A stretch of 64,000 nt of DNA, taken from Chryseobacterium sp. G0162 (lineage in GTDB: Bacteria; Bacteroidota; Bacteroidia; Flavobacteriales; Weeksellaceae). The notes beneath the pieces are model-generated. The model was not told the origin of the DNA. It saw only the letters and a program-made list of their open reading frames with translations, and made no database searches. Positions 1 through 9,261 of this stretch are shown in pieces; the first letter of the stretch is position 1, and each line of letters begins with the position of its first letter. The DNA is taken from assembly GCF_003815715.1 (NCBI RefSeq), contig NZ_CP033922.1:3396001-3460000 (forward strand), given 5' to 3'. Both the position numbers and the translations under genes were made by a program.

Positions 1-639
1 GCTTTTAATGGTTTTCTGGAAATCAGCTATTGCTTTTACAATTCTGTCATAAGTTACTTTCTCATCACCATAGGCATTTTTGAAAAGAGGTTTATATCCC
101 TTTATAGCCTGGATTTTTGCAGGTAATGTTTTCACATCCATTGCCATTTCATGATGGGCTCCCAACGGACCGGCCGCCTGCTCTTCAAGCGTTTTTGCTC
201 TTCCATCCCAGAAAAATGACTGTCTTTCTGCTATATTATACAAAGATATTGTATTTCTGTTTCCAAGAAGATGATTGTTCCCTAATGCTACCTGTCTTCG
301 GTCTGACCAACCCATTTCAGGATCGTGACATGAGCTGCACGAAATCTGACTGGATTGGGATAATTTTGGATCAAAGAATAGCATTTTCCCCAGAATAACA
401 CCAGGCTTATCCTGTTCTACAAAAAATGTGGAGTCTCTTTTAATAGGGGAAAATTCTTTCCATTTTACACCATGATCAATATCCGGTTTGGGCCATTCTG
501 AGATTGCTTTTTTATAACTTTTTACAATATCTTCGATGGTAGGGTCCTGAAGTTCCAGTAAATCCCGATTTACCTTAGGTGTAAAGCTTAATAAAGTCAA
601 TACAATACCCCCTAATCCCCAATATATTAATTTTTTCAT
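1..639 (-). CDS. Cytochrome c peroxidase, di-heme type (partial, C-terminus beyond window)
   Basis: The first 213 codons of a minus-strand gene are present and the rest lies off the left edge. The product starts with a signal peptide (MKKLIYWGLGGIVLTLLSF) and carries a c-type heme motif CSSCH inside ISCSSCHDPEMGWSDRR, followed by SLYNIAERQSFFWDGRAKTLEEQAAGP split over the usual bacterial di-heme peroxidase (MauG/CcpA) core. In that family the enzyme reduces hydrogen peroxide in the periplasm with electrons from cytochromes; the second heme motif would lie outside the window. The start codon lies 2 bp after the stop of the DUF6850 gene, so it is the last visible gene of the TonB receptor operon. 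The family call is firm; the physiological substrate is not known. Confidence 0.88.
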   Translation of the reverse strand, partial: MKKLIYWGLGGIVLTLLSFTPKVNRDLLELQDPTIEDIVKSYKKAISEWPKPDIDHGVKWKEFSPIKRDSTFFVEQDKPGVILGKMLFFDPKLSQSSQISCSSCHDPEMGWSDRRQVALGNNHLLGNRNTISLYNIAERQSFFWDGRAKTLEEQAAGPLGAHHEMAMDVKTLPAKIQAIKGYKPLFKNAYGDEKVTYDRIVKAIADFQKTIKS

Positions 640-641
640 GT

Positions 642-2165
642 CTAAAATGTTATCCCTATGCTTGCCGCTGCAAAATTATTGTTTTTTTCCTGGATTTTTT
701 GTGTCTGGTATTGTGCACTTACAAAGAATGCCGGTAGTTTATCTAATTTAAAGTCATATCTCAGAACTGCTCCAAAAGCATTAATATCACTGGCCTGGAA
801 CATGTAGTCCTGTAATACCCATTCATCAACCGCCGGATTTGCTGTTGTGCTTAAAGCATTGATAGATTGGTTGACCATTCTTTTATAAAAATACGGCTGG
901 AATGTAAGCATCTGATTATTATTAATCTGCTGTTTGTAATCAGCATTAAGTCCGAAATAAGAATATACAAATTTCTGTCCTGAATTTGGGTAAAGCCTGC
1001 GTTCCTTGATTTCTTCATATCCAAAAAACGGAACTGCTGTAATGGAGAACCTTTCCTGGTTATATTGGTAAAAACCTTTGACGGTTGCAATGTAATTATC
1101 TCTGCGGTAAGCTTCTCTTTTGAAGATTTGAGTCATTATGGAAGTATTCATTGAATACCCATATTCAGACCCTGTTTTTCGGGAAGAAGTATATCCTGCT
1201 AATAATCCGATACGGTGTTTTTCGTTAATATTAAAAAATTTAGCTCCTTCCAATTTAAATTCCTCATTTTTCAAGTCAGAAATGTCATTGTAGGTATTGG
1301 AGCCATCATTGTAGCTTTTAATGTTGTTCGCTTTTCCTATAACAGCCTGAAGGTAGAAGTCTCTTCCTTGTTTGTTGGAGATCTGGATTCCTCCTTTATA
1401 AGCAAATTCTTCAAAAGTATTGGTAGGACGTGTTCCTCCGTTAAACAGATAGTTAGAAAAACCAAGTCCAGACATGAGGTATACATAAGGTCTTCCCAGA
1501 AGACTTTGAAACTGAATCGAATTATTTTGGGTGTATTTGTTGAATTCACCAAAAACTCCGGCTTCATATTCTCTGAAGATTCTGTAATTCACACCGGCAT
1601 TTATTCTCAGGTCTGAAGTTTTACTTTCCAGTCTGGGATCTTTTGAACGATAGCCCATCTGTGCAGAATAACTTATCTGTCCGGCAACAGTCCATCGGTC
1701 CATTTTCTCAAGGTATCCTCCGGCAAACTGATAACGCTCCAGATTTAATTTCCCTCCAACAGAGTCTGAGGTGATGTAAGGAGCGATACGTTCATAATCT
1801 AATGTTTCGTTCCACTTTACAGAACTCATTTTTAAGTTCTGATAGCTTGCACTTCCCCATACAGATCGGTTAGGTTTCAGCTTTTGAAAAGACTGGGCTT
1901 TTATCATCAGTCCTTTGCTGCCATTTCCTAATTGTTGACGGTAAGCATTTTCTTTATTGTCCTGATAACCGACACTGAATTCTGAAAATGAAGAAGTACT
2001 ATAACCCGACATAGATGCCGGGTTATAGTAAAAGTTATTTTTAAAATCTCTTTCCTGATTGTATTGATTATTGAGCGTTTTGAATAGCCTTATACTATCC
2101 TGAGCTTTTATATTAAAAGAAAAGCCAATCAATAACAGGCAGAAAAATGTTTTTGTATGTAACAT
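642..2165 (-). CDS. DUF6850-type outer-membrane beta-barrel protein
   Basis: This encodes a 507-residue exported protein with signal peptide MLHTKTFFCLLLIGFSFNIKAQ, then alternating aromatic/polar beta-strand sequence to a C-terminus ending in a hydrophobic residue (ASIGITF), as expected for an outer-membrane barrel. I chose the ATG at 2165 because the peptide from there is a clean signal sequence. An in-frame ATG at 2210 would add 15 polar residues and overlap the upstream gene by 17 bp. It sits between the DUF4876 lipoprotein gene and the cytochrome c peroxidase gene in one operon. I recognise the family by its neighbours and general look (DUF6850); its function is not known. A role with the TonB receptor in uptake is inference. 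Confidence 0.75.
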   Translation of the reverse strand: MLHTKTFFCLLLIGFSFNIKAQDSIRLFKTLNNQYNQERDFKNNFYYNPASMSGYSTSSFSEFSVGYQDNKENAYRQQLGNGSKGLMIKAQSFQKLKPNRSVWGSASYQNLKMSSVKWNETLDYERIAPYITSDSVGGKLNLERYQFAGGYLEKMDRWTVAGQISYSAQMGYRSKDPRLESKTSDLRINAGVNYRIFREYEAGVFGEFNKYTQNNSIQFQSLLGRPYVYLMSGLGFSNYLFNGGTRPTNTFEEFAYKGGIQISNKQGRDFYLQAVIGKANNIKSYNDGSNTYNDISDLKNEEFKLEGAKFFNINEKHRIGLLAGYTSSRKTGSEYGYSMNTSIMTQIFKREAYRRDNYIATVKGFYQYNQERFSITAVPFFGYEEIKERRLYPNSGQKFVYSYFGLNADYKQQINNNQMLTFQPYFYKRMVNQSINALSTTANPAVDEWVLQDYMFQASDINAFGAVLRYDFKLDKLPAFFVSAQYQTQKIQEKNNNFAAASIGITF

Positions 2166-2193
2166 AATTTGCTGTTGAATATCGAACTGTATT

Positions 2194-3417
2194 TTAGTGA
2201 ACGATACCATCTTTTAAACTTGGTTGAGCATCTTTTACAAAGTCATTAGATGAGTTGTTGGTATCCAGATAAAGGTTTTTACCATTAGTCATCTGTCCGT
2301 TTACCTTACGTCTTACCGATTTTCCGAAACGGGTAGGATCTTTATCAATAGTTCCTACGGAAGTCCATCCACCATCAATACTTGCAGAAGTCAGGGTATG
2401 AGCAAATTTTGAAGAGATACTGTTGTTGACTCCGTCAATAATCCATGAATTAGGAATGGAATAAGCTTTTTTTGCAGTCACTCCACCAGCACTGTTGATA
2501 TAAGTATATTCATAGGTGTATTTTTGAAGGAAGCTTTCTTCATTTTCTCCGAATGGGAAACGAGCAATTACATAACTTTCAAAACCACGGTCGTGTAAAA
2601 AGAACATGTTAAAGTTCATTTGTGAATAGATCACTTTTGCATTTGGAACAGCTGGGTTGTCTACCTGTCCTAATGCCGGGTTGTTTGAAGGATATTCAAA
2701 GTTGGCATTGTGAAGGTCATATGCTGTACTGGTCTGAGCCTTATGATTGATCGCATTGTCTGCAATAACGATGAAATCTCCTGGCTGTACAGGATATTCG
2801 GTGCCAGCACCTGGTAATACCATTACTGCTTTTACCGGGAATGACAGGTTAGCATTGTATGGAGTAGGGTTTTTGTCTTCTACAGTAAGAAACTCAGACT
2901 GCCCGATGATTAGTTTATCAGCATATAAAACCTCTTTGGTGTTATTGGTCAATTTAAAATAACGCCCAGAGTTATAGTTTTTACCTTCTGCTGTTTTAAT
3001 CCCTGTAAAGAAAACTTCTTCAATGATAAAGTCATCATGGAATTTCTTAATAATAATTGGAATAGTAAGGTTAGTAGCAGATAGAGCAATATCGGTTTGA
3101 GCCATAGCTCCAGCTGATACTTCTTCATTACCGGAGATTACGGCACCGTTTACTGTAATTTTATAAGAGCCATAAGGTAAAGGCAAAGAATAAGTGTTCA
3201 CATTTTTAATGGTTTCTCTTCTTATGGCACCTGTATTTACTTCTCTGATCTCAAGATCCAAACTCTTGTAAGACGAAATATTTTCACCTGAAAAAGTTAA
3301 TGTTAAAACTCCATTTTGCGTAGTTGTTGCTCCGAAATCATCACTTGTACATGATGTTACTGTAAATGTCGTAGCCATCATAGCGGCTAAACTTAGTAGT
3401 AAAACTCTTTTTTTCAT
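2194..3417 (-). CDS. DUF4876 domain lipoprotein
   Basis: The 407-residue protein starts with a lipoprotein signal (MKKRVLLLSLAAMMATTFTVTSC; Cys about residue 23). An N-terminal beta-sandwich-like region (residues 35-125, a prealbumin-type SLPLPYGSYKITVNG segment) comes first, then a larger DUF4876-like region with the phrases DDFIIEEVFFTGIKT and GRYFKLTNNT typical of that family. It is presumably anchored in the outer membrane. The gene starts 19 bp after the TonB receptor stop codon, so it is probably the receptor's surface or periplasmic partner; that pairing is inferred from position. The ligand is unknown. Confidence 0.8.
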   Translation of the reverse strand: MKKRVLLLSLAAMMATTFTVTSCTSDDFGATTTQNGVLTLTFSGENISSYKSLDLEIREVNTGAIRRETIKNVNTYSLPLPYGSYKITVNGAVISGNEEVSAGAMAQTDIALSATNLTIPIIIKKFHDDFIIEEVFFTGIKTAEGKNYNSGRYFKLTNNTKEVLYADKLIIGQSEFLTVEDKNPTPYNANLSFPVKAVMVLPGAGTEYPVQPGDFIVIADNAINHKAQTSTAYDLHNANFEYPSNNPALGQVDNPAVPNAKVIYSQMNFNMFFLHDRGFESYVIARFPFGENEESFLQKYTYEYTYINSAGGVTAKKAYSIPNSWIIDGVNNSISSKFAHTLTSASIDGGWTSVGTIDKDPTRFGKSVRRKVNGQMTNGKNLYLDTNNSSNDFVKDAQPSLKDGIVH

Positions 3418-3436
3418 GTTATTTTTTTGATATATA

Positions 3437-6190
3437 TTAAAAATTGTAGTTTAATTCCATTCCAAAGTAAGGACTGTTACCTCCTTTTCTGTAAACTTTT
3501 ACATTGTTGAAAGTATAAGGGGCACTATAGTTGAAAAGTCTGTTAACAAATAATGAGGTGCGAAGCGCCTTATAAATACTTTTGGTAACTTTAATATTTC
3601 CTGCCATGGTAAAAGTGTAAAGTCTATCCAGATTATCAGAAACTGAAACGCTTCTTACCAGCCACTGCTTATAAGTATCTGTTCTGTCTGCTTCTGTAAA
3701 AGGATGTACCACTCCGTCTACTCCGTAATAAGAAATAGGTTCAGCAATTCTTCTGTCATTTCTGCTATAGTCATATAAGCTTCCTTGTATAGAAGCTGAA
3801 ATAATCATATCCAGACTTGGGAGATAAGTGTCTATAAGCAAATTATAGTTGAGGTTTGAATTCACATAACCATAATCAGATTTATAGATTCCATAATAAG
3901 GATAAGCTTCTGTTCCGATAGAGGCGGTAGGTCTTTTAATAACAGGTGCTGAATTTCTGTATTGGGTTTTGAACCATGCTCCGGTGAAAGTGAATCTTGT
4001 ATTGATGGCCTTGATTCTTGGTGAGGTATATCCAAATTCAATTCCTTGCTTTAACGTTTCGCTTCCGTTTTCTGTAGTGGTGTACTGCCCAAAAACAGTT
4101 TTAACTTCATAGGGAACATTGGTTAAATCCGGTCCGTTAGGGGTCCATTGGGTTAAATCTACCTTTGTGTTATCATATTGTTTATAACTTTGAACAGTAG
4201 TCTGATCCATATTTCGGAAACCATTGTTCATATTTTCTTTAAAGTAAGTCATAAAGAATTCATGATTTCTGTAAGAAAGATCTAAACGAATTTCCTTTTT
4301 AATGCTTTTAGCTGCTTCAAGTTCTTTATTTTCCCTTGGCTGTACATAGGTCATGAAATTTACATATCGATACTGTTCATCATTATGATAGTGATTCAGC
4401 TGAGTGTAATCCCAATATTCTTTGTTTGGATAAAGCATCAGCAGTGTAGGCTGTTTGTAGAAAAGACCATATCCTAAGGTAACATCTGTTTTTAAAGGAT
4501 AGCCATTAATGATGAGGTGGGGCAGACTATACTGGAAATTCAATCTTGGTTCAGCAAAAACTTTTTTACTGATCGCATAAGAATTGTCAATCCCCAGATT
4601 TTTTGATAATCTCAATCCTGCATACAAGGTGAATTTATGTTGATTGAGAGCGTAGCTCATTTGATCGCCTAAAAAAGCAGCTAATAGGCTGGAAGCAGGA
4701 ATATCATTGTAAGGTCTTGGCCTTGCTATTCCTGAGTTGGCAGAAGGAGGCGTTTTCATATCATATTGCATCCCTTTACCATTATTTTTTGAATACCTCC
4801 AATCAATCCCAGCTTCATATTGATGAGTAATTCCAAATGTTTTCTTGGTTCCGTTTGCCTGTAAAAAAGCAGTGATATCCAAAGGTTTTCCTTCTGTAGA
4901 AAATTCAGTGATATAACGCAGATTCGGATAATATCCTACATTCTCGCCTTGTTCTGTAGCCAAAGAAAAAGAGCGGGGACCGGATAGTTGAACCAGTTTT
5001 ACTTGTTCTATTTTTTCAAATCCCTGGCGGATAGCTGTATTTAAAGTTAATTTGTTGAAAAAAGAACTCTTATCCAGCTGATAGATAAAGTTATTGGTTA
5101 TGCTGATTCTTTTATTATTCGATTCATACTTATCTGTTGAAGGGTAGCCATTATCCGGATCATATTTTTTATTATCGATATTAGTGGAAAAATCAATAGT
5201 AGATTTCCACTCCAATGGTCTTGACCATAGCGTTGAAATTTTCTTTGAACGGATAGATGCAGTAATACGCTGGTAAGTTTCAAAATCATCAGTAGGATTA
5301 GCCTTTGAATCTAGGTAATCTGCACTTGCGCTCAGTTGCCACTTATCAGTAATTTTAAAGCCTTTGCTCAGATAATACTGCTTACTAAAACCGTCCGCTT
5401 TAAATCTTGCCTGAAGGGGAGAATCTTTTATTCTACGTTCAATTTTTATCAATCCTGAAGTAAGATCTCCGTAAGCTGCTGAAGGAATACCCCGGATTAC
5501 TTCTACTTTTTCAATATCATTGGTGGATATGGTTCTCATATCAACTCCGGAAGTAGATGTTTCTCTACCTTTTGGGCCTTCTGCAAATTGCCTGTTATCT
5601 ACCGAAATCTGCATATCTGCGTTGGAATTGATGATGTTATCATCAATCATGAATTGTACTCCAAGAGATGAAGTATTGTATTCATTTCCGCTATAGCCTG
5701 CTGTATTTTCTCTAAGAGTCGCTCTATTATTGTAGTTTAAGACGGGAGCTTTCGAAAGGCCGCCGGGAAGAAGTTCCATAAGGTCGGTGAAACTTGAAGG
5801 CTGTAAATGTTGCATAGCCTGTCTGTCAATAACAGACTTGGTGGTTAACCCTTTTCCTTCTTTTGAAAATACAACCACTTCTTCCAGTTTATTAATAGGC
5901 TGAAGCTTAATGGTAATATTTTGAGCGGAAGTAAGCGTAATGTTAAGCTCTTTTTCCTGGAAATCAGGATGAAGAACTTTCAGGTGATATTTTCCATTGG
6001 GAATAGAAATATCTGCATTTCCATTTTTATCAGTAGTCAAAGAGGTTTGATTGACGGTGATGGAAGCCCCCCTTAATTCTTTATTGTTTTCATCAAAAAC
6101 AGTAATGTTCAGTTGCGATTTTTCATTTTGAGCCTGTATAAACTGTAGGCTGAAAATAAAAAAGAAAACAAAAAATAAAGATCTTTTCAT
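3437..6190 (-). CDS. TonB-dependent receptor with carboxypeptidase-regulatory-like N-terminal domain
   Basis: The 917-residue outer-membrane receptor starts with signal peptide MKRSLFFVFFFIFSLQFIQAQ. Residues about 22-95 form a carboxypeptidase-D regulatory-like domain (LNITVFDENNKELRGASITVN, cut here). A plug domain (about 105-250, with VEVIRGIPSAAYGDLTSG) and a 22-strand barrel ending MELNYNF follow. Such receptors import iron complexes, heme, cobalamin or glycans using TonB energy. There is no SusD partner, and the operon ends in a heme peroxidase. Together with Fur-like operators at its promoter, this points to iron or another redox metal rather than glycan uptake; that is inference. It is the first gene of a four-gene operon. 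Confidence 0.9.
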   Translation of the reverse strand: MKRSLFFVFFFIFSLQFIQAQNEKSQLNITVFDENNKELRGASITVNQTSLTTDKNGNADISIPNGKYHLKVLHPDFQEKELNITLTSAQNITIKLQPINKLEEVVVFSKEGKGLTTKSVIDRQAMQHLQPSSFTDLMELLPGGLSKAPVLNYNNRATLRENTAGYSGNEYNTSSLGVQFMIDDNIINSNADMQISVDNRQFAEGPKGRETSTSGVDMRTISTNDIEKVEVIRGIPSAAYGDLTSGLIKIERRIKDSPLQARFKADGFSKQYYLSKGFKITDKWQLSASADYLDSKANPTDDFETYQRITASIRSKKISTLWSRPLEWKSTIDFSTNIDNKKYDPDNGYPSTDKYESNNKRISITNNFIYQLDKSSFFNKLTLNTAIRQGFEKIEQVKLVQLSGPRSFSLATEQGENVGYYPNLRYITEFSTEGKPLDITAFLQANGTKKTFGITHQYEAGIDWRYSKNNGKGMQYDMKTPPSANSGIARPRPYNDIPASSLLAAFLGDQMSYALNQHKFTLYAGLRLSKNLGIDNSYAISKKVFAEPRLNFQYSLPHLIINGYPLKTDVTLGYGLFYKQPTLLMLYPNKEYWDYTQLNHYHNDEQYRYVNFMTYVQPRENKELEAAKSIKKEIRLDLSYRNHEFFMTYFKENMNNGFRNMDQTTVQSYKQYDNTKVDLTQWTPNGPDLTNVPYEVKTVFGQYTTTENGSETLKQGIEFGYTSPRIKAINTRFTFTGAWFKTQYRNSAPVIKRPTASIGTEAYPYYGIYKSDYGYVNSNLNYNLLIDTYLPSLDMIISASIQGSLYDYSRNDRRIAEPISYYGVDGVVHPFTEADRTDTYKQWLVRSVSVSDNLDRLYTFTMAGNIKVTKSIYKALRTSLFVNRLFNYSAPYTFNNVKVYRKGGNSPYFGMELNYNF

Positions 6191-6196
6191 TTTTAT

Positions 6197-6209
6197 TTAT
6201 TCTAAATAA
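6197..6209. promoter_or_regulatory. Operator-like element TTATTCTAAATAA (downstream copy)
   Basis: TTATTCTAAATAA lies just downstream of the expected transcription start of the TonB receptor operon. It is an exact inverse of the element at 6252-6264, and each copy is itself nearly palindromic. The sequence resembles Fur/PerR-type boxes (TTTAGAATAATTcTAAA style). A repressor here would block transcription; the regulator's identity is inference. Confidence 0.5.
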
Positions 6210-6217
6210 GCAGGCTG

Positions 6218-6248
6218 CAAAATTATAAAATATAATGATGCTGACCAA
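6218..6248 (-). promoter_or_regulatory. Promoter of the TonB receptor operon (TTG-N20-TAATTTTG)
   Basis: Read on the minus strand, TTG (6248-6246) is followed after exactly 20 bp by TAATTTTG (6225-6218). This fits the Bacteroidota consensus TTG-N17-23-TAnnTTTG. The expected transcription start is near 6211, leaving a leader of about 20 nt before the ATG at 6190. Confidence 0.7.
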
Positions 6249-6251
6249 TGA

Positions 6252-6270
6252 TTATTTAGAATAATTTAAA
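6252..6270. promoter_or_regulatory. Operator-like element TTATTTAGAATAA (upstream copy)
   Basis: TTATTTAGAATAA (6252-6264) continues into TTTAAAA to give a Fur-like interrupted palindrome. It abuts the -33 TTG of the TonB receptor promoter. The inverse copy at 6197-6209 lies on the other side of the promoter, with centres about 55 bp apart. Confidence 0.5.
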
Positions 6271-6329
6271 ATAAGAAAACAAAATTCTGGAAAATACCCG
6301 GAACTTTGTTATATAATCTGAAGTGAATG

Positions 6330-7343
6330 TTATATAATATTCACTTCCCGTTCCAGCTCTATTCCGAATTTTTCTTGCACAGAGTTGATAATTTCAGTGG
6401 AAAAATCAAAAATTTCCTTTCCGGTTGCTTCTCCGGTTGCATTGATGATAACCAATGATTGAAGTTTGTGTGAAGCAACATTTCCAATTTGTTTGCCTTT
6501 CCATCCGCATTGTTCAATCAGCCATCCGGCAGGTACTTTTACCATATTGCCATTAGGATATCCTTGGATATTTTCAAACTTCTGTTTTAGTTCTTCAAAC
6601 TGGGCTAAAGGAATCGTTGGGTTCTTGAAAAAGCTTCCGGCATTTCCGATTACTTTAGGATCTGGTAATTTACTTTGTCTGATATTAATAACAGCTTTTG
6701 AGACATCCTGAATGGTAGGATTTGTAATTCCCAGGTGCTTCAGTTCAGAAATAATGGCACCATAGGCTGTTTTGATGTGATGGTCTTTTTGGGTAAGCTT
6801 AAAAGTCACTTCCAGAATAATAAATCTTCCTTTTCCTTCCTGCTTGAAGATAGAATCTCTGTACCCAAATCTGCATTTTTCAAGGTCGAAAGTGGTAAGC
6901 TCAAGATTTTCCAAATCCAATACCTGGCAGTTGACAAATACATCTTTTATTTCCGTTCCATAAGCTCCGATATTTTGCATAGGAGAAGTTCCTACATTCC
7001 CGGGAATTAAAGAAAGGTTTTCTAATCCGCCGTAATTTTTGTTCAGGCAGTACATAACGAATTCATGCCAGTTTTCACCTGCTTTGGCTGTAACCAGAAT
7101 TTCATTTTCATTGACTTCTTTTTCAGTAATTCCTTTTAAATTAAGTTTAATAGCAAGGCCGTCAAAATCTTTTGTCAGTAGAATATTACTTCCTCCTCCT
7201 AAAAATAAAAGCGGCAGGGTGTTTTCTTTTGAGAAAGTAAGTGCATCTTTTAATTCTTCGATGCTGTTTATTTCAACAAAGTATTTTGCTTGGGCATTCA
7301 CACCAAATGTATTGTAAGGTTGTAAGGAAAAATTTTCTTGCAT
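6330..7343 (-). CDS. murB: UDP-N-acetylmuramate dehydrogenase
   Basis: The 337-residue protein has the length and layout of type I (E. coli-like) MurB, which uses FAD and NADPH to reduce UDP-GlcNAc-enolpyruvate to UDP-MurNAc in the cytoplasm, the second committed step of peptidoglycan synthesis. Visible motifs are the FAD-binding LFLGGGSNILLT, then NVGTSPMQNIGAYG, the substrate-contacting Arg in GYRDSIFK, the catalytic Ser in GNAGSFFKNP and AGWLIEQCGWKGKQIG. It is the last gene of a tight operon behind a small lipoprotein gene (3-bp gap) and an aminotransferase gene. Confidence 0.96.
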   Translation of the reverse strand: MQENFSLQPYNTFGVNAQAKYFVEINSIEELKDALTFSKENTLPLLFLGGGSNILLTKDFDGLAIKLNLKGITEKEVNENEILVTAKAGENWHEFVMYCLNKNYGGLENLSLIPGNVGTSPMQNIGAYGTEIKDVFVNCQVLDLENLELTTFDLEKCRFGYRDSIFKQEGKGRFIILEVTFKLTQKDHHIKTAYGAIISELKHLGITNPTIQDVSKAVINIRQSKLPDPKVIGNAGSFFKNPTIPLAQFEELKQKFENIQGYPNGNMVKVPAGWLIEQCGWKGKQIGNVASHKLQSLVIINATGEATGKEIFDFSTEIINSVQEKFGIELEREVNII

Positions 7344-7346
7344 GTT

Positions 7347-7835
7347 TTATTTGTATTCTTTGGGAAGAATGTTGTCTAGTTGTTCTTTAAGCAGTTGAAG
7401 TTGTTTGTAATGTTCCGGATCGGCAAAAGAATTGACATAGAAATGAGCTTTCTTAGCAGTGCGTATCTGAAAAGTTTCATCAATACCATCTACAGACTGT
7501 TGGCTCGGTGAACTTTTTATATAGTCAAGATCTTTAACATTGATTGAGGAGATGAGCTGCTTCCAGGTATCAATAGATATTGCTGAAGCCCATTCCTGGT
7601 GAGTTTTGTTGGCCGTAGCTCCTTTTTCTGCAAAAATAGAGTCTTTGGTCACTTTAATAATCCTGTACTCACCCATAGTTCCTCCGATATGAGATAGCCT
7701 GATCAATGTTATTTCATTTGAATTTTTAGAAGTTGCAGGCTGCTCTGGTTTTTTGGTATCACAGGAAAAAAATGCCGACAGCAAAAAGATCGGAAATATG
7801 AGTTTCAGATATACATTTTTTGTTGTCGGCATCAT
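7347..7835 (-). CDS. Small lipoprotein of unknown function
   Basis: This encodes 162 residues with a signal sequence ending LLSAFFSC, a plausible lipobox (Cys about residue 25), followed by a short Pro/Ser/Asn linker and a compact soluble domain (ITLIRLSHIGGTMGEYRIIK, residues about 43-62). I do not recognise the domain. It lies 7 bp after the aminotransferase stop and 3 bp before murB, so the three genes are almost surely co-transcribed. Nothing in the sequence links it directly to cell-wall synthesis beyond position. The start could be Met1 or Met2, which makes no difference to the mature protein. Confidence 0.75.
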   Translation of the reverse strand: MMPTTKNVYLKLIFPIFLLSAFFSCDTKKPEQPATSKNSNEITLIRLSHIGGTMGEYRIIKVTKDSIFAEKGATANKTHQEWASAISIDTWKQLISSINVKDLDYIKSSPSQQSVDGIDETFQIRTAKKAHFYVNSFADPEHYKQLQLLKEQLDNILPKEYK

Positions 7836-7842
7836 GTATAAT

Positions 7843-9048
7843 TTATAGGCTGAATTCTGCTCTATACTGTTTTAAAGCATCTTTCAGAATTTCAACACTT
7901 CTTTTAAGATCTTCTTCTTTCAGGACGTAAGCAATTCTTACCTGTTTTTTACCTAATTCAGGATCACTGTAGAAACCTCCGGCAGGAGCTACCATAATCG
8001 TTTCTTTGTTGTTAGAATAAGATTCAAGCAACCACTGTGCAAATTTTTCAGTATCATCTACCGGAAGCTCAGCAACACAGTAGAAAGCACCTCTTGGCTT
8101 AGGGCAGATTACCCCTGGAATAGCATTTAAAAGGTCTACTAAAACGTTTCTTCTGTGAGTATATTCTTCTCTTACCGCTCTGATATAAGCTCCGTCATTT
8201 TGATGAGCCGCTGTTGCTGCGATCTGTCCCAAAAGAACAGGGCTTAATCTTGCCTGTGCAAAAAGGATCGCTGCATTACGGATTTTTTGAGAACGGGTAA
8301 CCATACATCCGATTCTTACCCCACACATAGAATAACGCTTGGATTCTGAATCAATAACGATGCAGTTTTCTTTCAGTTCAGGGAAATCAAGGATAGATAT
8401 CTGTTGTTTTCCATCATATACATATTCTCTGTATACCTCATCAGAGATGATTACAATGTCATATTTTAAAGCAATCTCAGCAAGTTGCTGAAGTTCTTCA
8501 CGGGTATAAAGGTATCCTGTAGGGTTACCTGGGTTACAAATGATGATTGCTCTTGTTTTTTCTGTAATCTTTTTTTCAAATTCTTCAATTGGAGGAAGGG
8601 CAAAACCTGTATCAATGGTAGATGAAACAGCTACTACATTCACATCAAATGTACTGGTGAATCCATTGTAGTTAGCATAATAAGGTTCAGGAATAATTAC
8701 TTCATCTCCATCATCGCACAACGTTGAAATGGCAAAGTTCAACGCTTCAGAACCCCCATTGGTAACAATAAAATTGTCAGGAGTAAGATCAGAGAAGCCT
8801 AAAGAATGGTAATATTCTGTAAGGGCGTTTCTGTAGTCTAAATTACCTTCAGAAAGTGCATATTCCAATACTTTAAGATCAATATTCTTTAAAGCATTTA
8901 ATGCTGTTTCCGGAGTTTCAATATCAGGTTGTCCGATATTAAGGTGATATACTTTTATTCCTTTCTGTTTTGCTTGTAACGCAAAGGGAACCAGTTTTCT
9001 TACCGGCGATGGCGGCATATGCAGTGCTCTGTTTGAAATATTCGGCAT
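7843..9048 (-). CDS. Pyridoxal-phosphate-dependent aminotransferase (class I/II, aspartate aminotransferase-like)
   Basis: The 401-residue cytoplasmic enzyme has the fold-type I aminotransferase pattern: NIGQPDIETPE near the N-terminus, NGGSEALNFA at the cofactor phosphate site, PEPYYANYNGF, ICNPGNPTGYLYT, SDEVYREYVYDG, and the PLP-binding lysine K237 in SESKRYSMCGVRIG. The C-terminal RIAYVLKEEDL is the carboxylate-binding arginine region. It most resembles the aspartate/aromatic aminotransferases of Bacteroidota, so transfer between aspartate or another amino acid and 2-oxoglutarate is likely; the exact substrate cannot be read off. A -7-like TATTTTTG (minus, 9075-9068) lies 20 bp upstream, without a well-spaced TTG. 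It leads the operon ending in murB. Confidence 0.9.
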   Translation of the reverse strand: MPNISNRALHMPPSPVRKLVPFALQAKQKGIKVYHLNIGQPDIETPETALNALKNIDLKVLEYALSEGNLDYRNALTEYYHSLGFSDLTPDNFIVTNGGSEALNFAISTLCDDGDEVIIPEPYYANYNGFTSTFDVNVVAVSSTIDTGFALPPIEEFEKKITEKTRAIIICNPGNPTGYLYTREELQQLAEIALKYDIVIISDEVYREYVYDGKQQISILDFPELKENCIVIDSESKRYSMCGVRIGCMVTRSQKIRNAAILFAQARLSPVLLGQIAATAAHQNDGAYIRAVREEYTHRRNVLVDLLNAIPGVICPKPRGAFYCVAELPVDDTEKFAQWLLESYSNNKETIMVAPAGGFYSDPELGKKQVRIAYVLKEEDLKRSVEILKDALKQYRAEFSL

Positions 9049-9261
9049 TGTTCAAAAATTTGTATGACAAAAATAGGATTTAATTTCTCAATAATAAAAT
9101 TAAGAATAAGAAGAAACGGCTTATCATCTCCTCTCAGAATTGATAATTTTATTGATTTTACTGTCAATAGTAATGAAATTTTAATTAATTGTTGATTATT
9201 TATTAAAAATAATATTTTTATATTGATATTTTCATTAAATTACCATCCAAATGTGAATAAA

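Noticed and set aside
1215..1616. A 133-codon plus-strand open frame inside the DUF6850 gene
   Set aside because: It lies antisense to a well-supported barrel gene in an operon, has no family resemblance and an amino-acid make-up typical of a reverse-complement shadow.
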